Shown one piece after another: positions 12,301-24,300 of a stretch of 64,000 nt of DNA; position 1 is the first letter of the stretch; every line of letters starts with the position of its first letter. The notes beneath the pieces are model-generated. The model made no database searches. It was not told where the DNA came from and worked only from the letters and a program-made list of their open reading frames with translations. The DNA comes from Branchinecta lynchi (Eukaryota; Arthropoda; Branchiopoda; Anostraca; Branchinectidae), in assembly GCA_023053575.1 (NCBI GenBank), contig JAKZAP010000018.1, positions 10,850,001-10,914,000 of the forward strand, in the 5' to 3' direction. The position numbers were made by a program, and so were the translations under genes.

Positions 12301-15300
12301 CAGCAAAAAAGAAAATTCAGAAACAAATCCAGCGTATCTGCTTATTCCTATAAAGAACATCTAATCAACTTTGAAGAAAAGTTTGACTTAAAAAAAAATC
12401 CGGTTACAACCGGATTCCGGACTAATGATATGTCCGGGTAAAAAATGTTTGTCATATACAGACTCAGCCTCTCTTCTTACCCCTCAATCTGTCATCCAAG
12501 CGAACTTTTGCTTTTAACAAATTTTCCGGTTTTCGCCGGGTTCCGGGCGAACTAGTTGTCCGGCGAGAAAATGGTTTTCAGCGTATTTTTCAACATGTTT
12601 TTTTTACCCCTAAATCGAACATTTAATCAACTTCAAATGAAAATTTTACTTTTAACCAACTTTCCGGTTTTCACCGGATTCCGGACGAACTAGTTGTTCG
12701 GCGAGAAAATGGTTTTCACCACCATGCTCAGAATGATTTCTTACCTCTAAATCGACCATTTAATCAACTTCAAATAAATCTTTTACTTTTAACCATTTTT
12801 AACCCGGATTCCGGACAAACTACTTGTCCGGCGAGGAAACGGTTTTCACTATCGTGCTTAGCATGCTTTCTTAACCCATAATTGACTATCACATTAGCTG
12901 TTTAGAAATATTTTGTTTGTCCCTTAATTTGAACCCCCTCCCCCACCCCTAAATGTAGAGCTACATAGCCCATCTACAAACTTGACCTTACCCTTGACTC
13001 AATGAATCCTCACACCAAGTTTCATCAAAATATCTCATTCCCCCCGAGATTTATCGTGCTCACAGACAGACGGACATCTTTTTGCGATGTCATAGGTATC
13101 CCTGCACTTACGTTTTGGGATCCCAAAAAAGGAAAAACAAATGAAAGCTGGATTTCGATTTCCCGACAAAGATTTTGCCGATCATCGGCTTAATTTTAGG
13201 AGAAGACTTTTGTCAGTACCAGAAACGGAACAAAAAAACAGAAATCGTCCGAGGCATCGCACTTTCTCCGGTGACCGCATCGGAAAGTCACCAGCAAACG
13301 CAATGAGCTATTTTAATCTGCCCACAAAGCTTTTCCGACCGGCTTTACCCACAAAGCTTTCTTCGGTTCCAGAAACGGAACGAGAAATGGGTTTGTCGGT
13401 GCTTCCGATTTACCGAGAAGGATTTTCCCAATCATCGGATAGTGGCAGGATCACTCGAATGTGGGTAGTTTGAGCTTACTGACAACGGAGCAGGGAAACT
13501 GTTTGCCGGTGCTGAGCCGACTTCCTCATATCAAGTTTCCTGATTTACCTGACAGAGCGCTTATCGGTACCAGGAATGGAATCCGCACCGCCAAACGCTG
13601 TCGATTTCTCGAGAGAACGTTTCGTGATCGCACGGCAAACACTGCCACTTTACCGACAATAAGTTCCTGATTTATCAACAGAGCTTTTACGGTATCGCAG
13701 ACGCGCAAATATCTCCCCTCCCCCACCTCCCTCCCCTAGTTTTGCCAATGCTTCAGCCCTATGTGTGGAGTAATTTAACGAGGATGTGCGCCAATATTTG
13801 TGGTCGCTTTTGTGTGAATGCGGAGAGCTACAGGGACTAAGGGAAGAGATTTTTAGGGTAGGAGGAATGGATAAAAACTGAATTATTAAAATGATAAAAG
13901 AAGAAAGATTTTAAATAAATAAATGGTTAGAATTTCCTGAAGCTAGCTTTTAAACACCAAAAAGATTTCCTTTGATGGAGAAGTTTTGTTTATATTGTAA
14001 TTAAAGTCATGTTAATAGTGACTTCGCATCGTAGTTTGTTGCATGATGGCGGAGGCTTTAATATGCAAGTAAGTCATTCATACATTTATTTATTCATCTT
14101 GAAATCGTAGTCTTGTGATACTACTCTTGCTGACAGAGGCCCGAGGTATAATTTGACTGGTGCTGTTTGTATTGTGGATTTGTGTGACTCGCGGAATCAG
14201 AACAGCAATCTTTTGAAGGGAAGGTTCAACCTAGCAGTTCCTGTTGTACTTATAACTTGCTTCTTGGTTCTTAGATCCGTATTTCTTCGATCTGGGGCAA
14301 AAGAGGAAAGTCGTAAAACATATGCGTAAAATAAAACTAAATTTCAATTTTTGCGACACCTGCTGTAATCATATGACCTGCATAACATTCAAATAGTTTC
14401 GATGGGCGACAAGAAAGGCAGCGCTTTGAGCTGTTGCAACAGCTGTATCGATACTAAGATGCTTTTTTATTTGTGTATTTGTATTATGTATTTTTTTTAT
14501 TTTTATATGCTGTCTTTCCCTGGCCCTCCGGCATTTTGCAATAAATATCGTACGTGGATAGTATTAAGTCATCATATTAGGTCGTACGTGTTATGACTTC
14601 CATGTCAAAAATACGAAATGGGTCGTCATGAAACGAGCGGTAAAATTTGAAGATGGAGGACCAGGAACTGCCTATTTAAGAACGATGATGCATAGCTTGT
14701 TTTTTCAATGTTAAAGGCCATTACCGTAATCAAGATTAATATTATTAGTATTGGAAATCATTATGCGAAGAAAAGACAAATGGAAAATATGTCTTTGTTG
14801 GTCGGTTTTCAGACCGTAGAGCTATTTTCGTCTTAAATGAACTGGCCTGAATCTTATGAATCAAGATGAAAGACTGTGCAAATGCCTTATTACTAGGCAA
14901 CGCGTAATAATTCATTCATTCAAATTTGGTACATGACCTACTGACGGATTCTTGTTATGCCTTAAATAAAAAAAAATGAAAGTGAATGAAGAAAAGAGCC
15001 ACACTCGCTTTGGCAGTCTTTGACCATCTTTTCTCAAAACTGCAAGCCGTTTTACTTTCGATGAGTATTTCGGAATTCGTGACCAAGCATTCTCTTTTGT
15101 CACCATGCCATATTGACGTTACTTGTCATGCCATCTTCCCTGCTAACCCACATTTCTTGTCAACTCTCATCACGAAAGATTTTTCTTTTTATCCTTAATG
15201 AGAAACGTGTGCAGCTTTCCGGTTGAAAAGTTGATTTTTAAACAAATCTTTGAATTAGCCTATTACTTATCCTAGATCGAAACTTCATGTGAGTGGGACT

Positions 15301-18300
15301 TTCTTGAATATGTGACATAGCCTGTGGTTGAGGCTTGACAGATCTCATGATATATTTTCATTAGAGCTTAAATAATATTAGCTTTAGGGAGTAGTACTTT
15401 CTCTTAGTTCAAGGTGAGTTAATGAGTACCTCTTTAGATTGGAGATTTGGGGCCCCAAATTTCTAACATATGCGGTTCTGAGTTCGATGAAATGCAGCTA
15501 GAAAAACACTGAAAAAACTAATTTATATAGAAATGTGTGGAATAGCTAATGCGAAGGGTGGGGGAGGTTTAGAGTAGGTAAGAACGGAAAATCTCAAAGC
15601 GAACTCGAACCTGGTACTATTCCATTCTTTTCCGTATCAGTCAAACACCATCACCAGTCAACCAACTCCATTTTCATTTTTGTTCATAATTTGGCCTTCG
15701 GGCCAAATATAATCTTCCAGTTCTGCTTTAAAGACTTTCATACTAACCTTCTCCCCCCCCCCCCCACCCTCGTATTACATGTCATACATATATGTTGTAT
15801 TTTCACTGTTTTTCTAGCTGCATCTCACCGTTTTATTTTGTGCAACTCAACAGTTTCCTAAATCTTCAGGAGGAATACACGTAACTTGGTTTTACTGCAT
15901 TGCTTCTTATCCCTCACTGTTTCGTACCCAGTTGTGAAAACGGCCACGTCTGGTATTTCCTCGGGTCATTTCCAACTCCAGCCTCTCGGGTGAAAACCAT
16001 TTTGTCATCAGACAAGCAGTTCGCCCGGAATCCGGCCAAAACCGGAAAGTTTGTTAAAAGTAAAAGTTTTAATTGTAGTTGATTAGATATCCGATTTCGG
16101 TGAAGTTGATTGGATGTTGAAGTTGATTGGATGTTCGATTTAGGAGTAAGAAAACGTGCTGAACACCATGCTGAAAACAATTTTTTACCCAGACAATTAG
16201 TTCGCCCGGAATCCGGCCAAAACCGGAAAACTGCTAAAAGTTAGTTTTAATTGTAGTTGATTAGATATCCGATTTCGGTGTAAGAAAAGATGCTGAATCC
16301 GTGTATGACCATAATTTTTTACCCGGATATATAGTTCGACCGGAATCCTGCTGGAGCCGGGAAATTTGTTATAAGTTAAATTTTTATTTGAAGTTGATTA
16401 GATGTTCAGTAGCCTATTGGGGAAAAAAGGTACGCTGAGCTTTCTCTTTTCGCCGAACAAGTAGTTTCGGAATTTGACCGAAACCGGGAAATTGGCAGAA
16501 GTGGCAGATATGACTTATGCACACATGCTGAATCAATATCCGAACTTGGTTTTCTCCGATGATTAGCTTTTTGGTGTTAATCTGTTTTGTGAATTTTAAT
16601 AGTAAAATGTCCAAGCAGTCTGCCGAAGACTGGATCTGGCGAAGACAAGACCCAATTGTCTGGATAAAAAAACATGAAACTTCGTAGCTCAAACTACAAA
16701 CTACTGTAGTTTGACTAGTAGTTTGAGTTTCGGAAACAGGAACTCATTAAAACACAAGTAAGACAAAAGAAGAGCCAAACTACAAACTTTGATATAACGG
16801 AAGTAAATAAAAAAAAAACGCAACTTAACTGATGTAAATTAGTTGCATTTTTGCAGAAACCATGGTATCTGTTACCACGATAACTGGATCTGCAATTAGT
16901 CGTTTTTGCAGTTACCATGGTATCTGATAGTACGGTTGCTTTGCAGAAGCGGCAATTGCCGGATTTGCGCTTTTGAAAATCATCCAAAAATAAATACTAG
17001 TGTTTGTAGATACCATGGTATCTGCTACCATGGTAACTGGATCTGCAGTTAGTCGTTTTCGCCGTTTCCATGGTATCTGAATCAGATACCACGGTACTTT
17101 GCCAGATACCACGGTGCAAAAACGCCTTTTAACCGTGGTATCAGATACTAGTGTATCTGCGAACACGACTTTGGACCATGGTATCTGTAAAAACGCTACT
17201 ATTTTTGTTAATAGTCGACTGTCAACAGAAATGGTAGATGGATCTGAAAAGCTATTGCAATTATAGTCATTTGTACTCGAGATATGGAGTCACTAAATTG
17301 TAGCTCGTTGTAACCTATAAACTAAGCAGCCGCTTATTAACACATGTATGGGTTAAGTGCCCTAGGTAAATGGAAGTAATGGGATGATTAGGTTCAGTCA
17401 CGTACTGACATATAGGGTATGGGTTGGGTGACACATCTGGAACTCGTTTCTAATGAAGCGGGTTTTCTGACTATATTGATCTAATGATCTTGTATAGAAT
17501 AGGTTACTCAAAACAGGATTGGAGTGTGTAGAACCAAATTTGCAAGTATGGTTGCTATGTGGTCCCTTTTTCCCAATGCTGGAAAAATGAACCAGACTTT
17601 TAGTCTGTATTTTATGGAAAAGAAAGAGGGGAAACTCCGTTTATTTTAATGGGCTTCTTAAGTTTACAGTTAACTAAGTAACTTAGCCTACTGTGCTGTA
17701 GCTCAACTGTTTTTTTTTATTTTTTCAAGAAAATGCTGCTTGTACTTAAGCGATTTTACGACAGGAACATCGCACAGGAAGAGCTTCAAAACTTTAGTGA
17801 AAGAAAAGTGGTACCTTGTAAGAAATGTAACAGTTAGCCCTTCACTTACCAGCGAGATCATTGATGGCGACGACCATCGTCATGGTTGAGCCAAGTGGCA
17901 CGATGCCAGTCACCGGTGAAGCCCATGGCCCTTTGCCATTCTGAATTTCCATCCAGCAGTCCACATTGTCGCCTAAAAGAGTTAATTTGTATCTAAATGC
18001 TGCAGAAAATAAAATAGTTGGTGAAATAAAGCAGAACTTGCTTCGACAATTCCGTTGATCTCTGGAACCTGTTGATGAAGTCGAACTTTTGTTCGGGTCA
18101 CCTGTTCTGATCTTTGGGTAGCCAGCCTATCGCAATAGACCAAATAGCGCCTTCATTTTCTGTTTGTGAAGAGAGACTATTCACAGTTCCTCTGTTTCGG
18201 ACGGTAGCCTACACGGAATAGTTTATATGCAGACGTTCCACGCATGCGCTCCATATATTTCAGATAGGCTACTTCCCTTTCCTGCTATGCTTATCCCGTC

Positions 18301-21300
18301 GCAGACGAAATCTATATTTGTTCCGCCGTTTGTCGGTTCAGGACACACTAATAAAACCGAAAAATCTGTCTCAACTTATCTCCTCCGATTGGCCGTTTAG
18401 TTTTCATTTGTGAATAAACTTCTTTGAAACTTTGTGTGCTTTTTGCTTATTTTTTTTTTTGTGCACTTCTGCCCTCGGATAGTGCAGATTGTCAAATAAA
18501 TGCCGTTATAGGGCTAGCTAATTGGTCACTTTTGCTTGAAGTCTCCTTTTTTAGTTTTATTCCTCCTTATCTTCTCAGTAACACCAGATACATGCGTAGA
18601 TAATTTTTATAATAAATTCTTTTTCTTTAATTCTTTGATTTTTTGTTTCTTCATTGATTTTTTGTGATAAATGCGTAAATTTTTATTTATATCTAGTATT
18701 TCTTTCCAGTATTATTTTGAAGTTTGGCTACATTTCTTCAAACAGTATTTTTTGTTATCAAGAAACTAATCTCGGAATGACAGTCGGTGTCCTGTGGGGT
18801 AGAACAAGAAGATGAACAGTAAGCAGAGCGAAATTTTGTCCTTATATATCTGGCTTTCAAGGCTATCTGGCTCTCATTGTCTGGCTTTCAAGTTTCGTTA
18901 GTGTGGACGTTTCAGACACCTGGTTATGCCAACACCATGTCTCGTGAGTCAGCCAGCGTTCGACTCGAGCCAGCTGAAAATCCAGTAAAATCTAGGCCAT
19001 TCGCAAGCATTGTAACCGCGATTGAGTCAGAAAATTCACCACGGTTTTGGCAACATCAACGTTATTGATAAGCTATATTGCTGGTAAGCCGGGAGCGCGA
19101 GGGATTATCATGTCACAGACAAGAGGATGCTGAAATGTGAGTTTTAAAATCCGTGTGCAATTTGGTTTTTCTTTATTTGTTAATAGACAAAGTGTTTAAA
19201 TGTTCTCTGAATTGGGCTGAATTATGAAAATCTGGTTAAGAATTTTTTTTTTTGTTTAACAGGTTTGAAAACCCGGTGAAAATGCGTTGCTCCATCGCTC
19301 CGCTTTTAGCCGAGACATTAATTAACGAAATAGTTATTCCTCTGGAAAATTTCACTGTTGGAAATTTCATAACAGATAACGCAAGGATGCGCGGTTTCAA
19401 CAACAACAGTTGGGATGTAATCTGTTGTGGTGATGCATGAAATGCTGTGCATAACAAGCATTGCAGAAGAGCCGAAAATCGTCGAAGTCAGCCATCTGCT
19501 GACCTTTTTGTTTGTCGTCATGATTTCGGAAAATTCAGCAGATGCTTTCTCGGCATTTTTTTGGCTCTTCCTAGCAATACTTGTCATGCATAAAATTTCA
19601 TGCATAACGTTTCAAAATCACAACAGATTACATCCCAGGTGTTGCCTGTTGAGTGTTGCCTGTTGAAAACTGCGCATCCTTATGTTATCTGTTAGAAACT
19701 TCAGTTGTGAAGCTTATGGTAGTTCTATGCATTTTAAAATATTTAGGAACAACAGTCTCATCAGATTGCGTGCTGCCAATAACAAAACCTCCTAAACCAC
19801 TAGTTCTGGGACTCGTTTCTTTATAGCAGTGTCTTTGATTTACTAACGGTAGCTATTTTACATAGCGGGCCATTGACAAGCCCTTGGGATTCCGTTTATG
19901 TTAGTATGTTAATTATACAGTGATATTGTCTGACGCAAGTGATAATAATAAAAACTTCAACTTGCACTTGAACATGATGAAAAATTCGAGTAAAAAAAAA
20001 CAAAATGAAACGAAACGCCAAACGCGTGATTGAGACAGTAATGTATGACAGTTTATGTTTGAACAGCCTGGTTCCCTGTGCTGAGTGCCTTAAGAATTAG
20101 TATAAATCAGGTGAAAACCAGAAAATTATGCCATGAGTTTACTTCTTACTCCCTCGCACACTAGATGTTGGGCTAGGTGTGAATGAATGTACTTCGTGTG
20201 TAAAGGTAAACCGTAAACCGTGTGGCATTTCGCAGCTGCAAACCAACAAAACTAACACCAGAGTCCGTTTTGCACCGTCAAATGCAAAACTAATACATTG
20301 AAAGTAAACGGCAGGCGACTTTAAACACTAACAAAACGGGATTTGGGATGTTTAAAAACCTGAGAGAGGAAAAGTTTCCCTCCCTCATGGTACCGAACTT
20401 AGTAAAGGGGCTTCCACATCGATAACGCAAGCCTCTTGTGTTGCACTCGCGGACCGTCCGCGTTTCGGATGGACTGTGCGCGGTTAAAAACACCGCGAGG
20501 GATCGTTCGTTTCGTTAAGAGTAAAATAACTAAAGTTAGTTTGCTCTAGTTTCATTCGAATGACAGGAAGAGTCTAGTCTTAGTGATGATGTAAGATGAG
20601 GCTTCACCTTCCAGATTTTTCCTCCGGATTCCAGACAGCCGTTTTCGTCGAGACGGATCTGGAACGTCTGGAAGTCTGTGGTGTTGGACACTGGAGATTC
20701 CGGACGTCTGAACGGTACCATAGAGGCAACTCTTTCGAGAGACACGATAAATATGCAAATGTAGGAAGAAAAGGGGGAGCAACTCATAACTGCCAATAAC
20801 GCAGTTGTTACGGGGATGCAAAAGGTCTCTGAAATGCGAAGGGGACCTCTAGGTCGAATGTGGAAGAATATCAAAAGTTGCTGTCAACATCATCATGGAA
20901 CTCTGGAAGGGTTGGTTTGACTGTTCTGAAGCACTATGCATCTGGGAGCCTGGAAGGTGAAGCCTGGCTTTAATAGTAAATTCTGTGGTGTTTAAAAATA
21001 AGTGCAAATTAATATTGTACAAATGAATAGATTTATTTTATAACACATCATCAGCAACTCGCAGATAGACAGATTAGATCGCAGTAAGAAAAAAGAAAAG
21101 AGAAAAAGGTACTCTGCAGCATTTATATAAGCATTATAAGTACTGTTACATAATTAATAATATTTACGTGGGTTTGGATTGTCTGTGGGTTTTGTTGCAA
21201 ACGCAGAAAATAAGAAAATGCATATTTGTGTTGCGTAGGTTTTGTACACGCAAAGCTTATGATAGATAGGTAAGATATCTAATGCATAAAAGCCAACAAG

Positions 21301-24300
21301 GGCCATCGCACGAAAAACAAACACATGCGCTTTTAGAAGTCATCTCAAAAGACAAGACCAAAGGTTTCGATGGGATCCCAAAAATCTAACATTTGATTCA
21401 AACAATTGGGTCTTGTCTTCACCATTCAGTCTCCGTCAGATGCCTTGAATATTTTTAATGTTAAAATAAAGCTCAAAAATGGATTCAGCATATCTCCTTG
21501 CCCCGATACCGAATCTTCGATCTGTTTCAGAAACAATTTTGAGCTTCAACCAAATTTTCAGTTTCACAAATATTCCATCAGCCCAAGCTGACTGCGAATC
21601 ATATTTGATAGTGCAAAACGGATACGTCAGCTGAATTTTATTGGAGCTATATTTCGGCTTTTCTTGGCAAGGGTCCTCTTCAGGCTCAATACCGCTCAAG
21701 TTAGAAAACGAACTTGTTGGAATCTCTTTCCAGTTTCAGCCGAATCGGTTATGAACCATTTGTCCAGCAAGAAAACTAAGTTCAGATATGGGATTCAGCG
21801 GACCTCCTTACCCCCTCAATGAATATGTTATTAGATTATAAAACATACATGTTTTTACCGTAAATTCGAAACCCCTCCTCTGGCTCTCTACTAGGACCCA
21901 TCTACGAACTTGACCTGTACTTTACCAGTGAATCCTCATTGAACAACATCCTCGCTTGAATAACATATTTCCTCGTTTGAACATTATATATGAATGAATG
22001 AATGAATGAATTTATTACATGTAGCCTTGTAATAAGGCATTTGCACAGTACATACAAAAAAATGAGTAAATGAGCGCTTGACAATAAATACATAGGGTAC
22101 ACAAAATCTACAACAACAAGAAAAGATAAACGAACGCTAAACAAAAACACATAACGAAACACGAAAAGAACAATGAATTTACTGCATTAGCAGGCGCATT
22201 GGGCAATGGGCAGGTAGGCGATTGGATGGTGGTAGAAGATGTCCACTTATTTCTTTTAGCTTGACTTTTAGCTTATCAACCCCTTCGACCTTCGATTACA
22301 CTAGATCTTTCCGACGTCCATAGAATAAACAAATGAATGTCGTCATCATCCACGCGCAGAGCTATACTTGTTTGGGAATAAAGGGGTAGGGACTGCTATA
22401 GCCGAAATTTGGTCGACAAATTTTGTGTACGGTTTTCGCCAGATTCCGGGTGAACTAGGGGAGCGGGTGGAGGTCTGGGACAAAAGTCAGTCTTCGGTCC
22501 ATAGCGTCACAACTGAGTTAGCTAAAACATCGTACAATAGACCAAACTTTAGCCTAGGGATTCGACTGAGACTCTTATATTTTTAATTATTTTTCTCCTT
22601 CTGTATTTTTTTTTATTAGGAAAAAAATGACACCCTCTGTTTTGGCCCAATGCTTGAGGACCGGTGGAGGTCTGAGACATAATGGTGGGGTGGATTGGGA
22701 CACAATTTACTAAATAGAAAAACACAACCAAATATTATAAATATAGAGAATTTTTACGAAACATTATTGTTCTGCACAAATCCGAATCTCTCCACTGGAA
22801 GTTGGAGTGGACAGCTGAAGTAACCGTACCTTTCAGCTCAAATGATTCGACTTATATCATGATACACATGGTTTAAGGCTGAAAGCTATTTCATGCTCTT
22901 AAGATGCAGGTCTAGTGAACACACTGTCACTGATTGGTTCACACGACTGCTATATCAATGCGAAGACATTATCCATGCATATAATGAACTGAGTTATATA
23001 GGGAATGCGAGAGAACGACTGTTAAAGTACAATCGACACTAGATCTGCAAATGTCGAGCCTAGTCGACACGACGGATATGCAGCATGGACAGCGATGGTG
23101 GCAATTCAGTACAATATGTTCAGTGTAATACAAACTTCAGTTTTAAGAGGAACAAGAAGTGTAATCTAGGACATTACGAAATGGCTTCGGCTAAACCAAG
23201 GATATTTAGAGCGGCAAGGGCTGCTGCTGAAGAGTTGTAATTTTCCGTAAATCATAGGATTCGAGGACGCCTTTATACCGCAATTTTCACACTGAACGAA
23301 AAGAAAGCAATTAGAGTTGTTTATTTCAAGTTTGTGAAGTTTTTGCTTAAAGTACCTCTTTGGACGAGAAATACTTCACTAATTGTTAAATACGGTGTTC
23401 TTGATCCCACGGATGTCATCAACATCCGTAGAGAAAAGTTTCTACAGTCCCTGGATCCCAAGCATAGCCTGTACCAGGCATTTCTAAAGTAGGCTAGCTG
23501 TGCTAGTTTTTTGTTTATATTTTAGTTTACTGTGATTCGTTTTTCCTTTTTTCTTCTTCTTTTTTCTTCCGTTCTTATACTCCAATTGTCACTTTTTGTG
23601 TTTAGAATGGGTTAATAAAATCATTCATTCATTCATTCATAGCTTATTTTACGGCCAATGAAAGTACAAACTAGAAGCAGAGACGGACATAAATATTGAG
23701 TCTTCATCAGTTTGTCACTTTGAGGAGGTATGGGACATAGTGCCCCAGTCGTATTGACTTTGAGGCCGCGTGTCCCAATGCTCCTCACTGTACCATGTCC
23801 CAGTCCTCCTCGGACGGTCAAATTTTTTTTCACAAAATGTCAGAAGATGGCAGCAGTAAATTAAAAAGACCAAAGGTGTCGATGGGATCCCAAAAATCTA
23901 AGATTTGATCCAGACAATTGGTCTTGTCTTCGCCAGATTCAGTCTTCGCCAGGCTAATCATCAGAGAAAACAAGCTCAGATATTCTATCTATCTATCTAT
24001 ACCTCTATAAAACATATCTTTTTGACGGTACTGACCGAAACTTCCTGCTTTAGGCTACTTCTGCCAAATTTGCGGTTTTGCAAATTTGCAGTCCAGCAAA
24101 AAAAGAAAATTCAGAAACGAATCCAGCGTATCTCCTTATACAAAGAACATCTAATCAACTTTAAATAAAACTTTGACTTAAAAAAAAATGCGGGTACAAC
24201 CGGATTCCGGACTAATTATTTGTCCGGTTAAAAAATGTGGAGGCAGCTCTCTTCTTACCCCTAAATCTATCATCTAACTCAACTTCAGATAAAACTTTTG

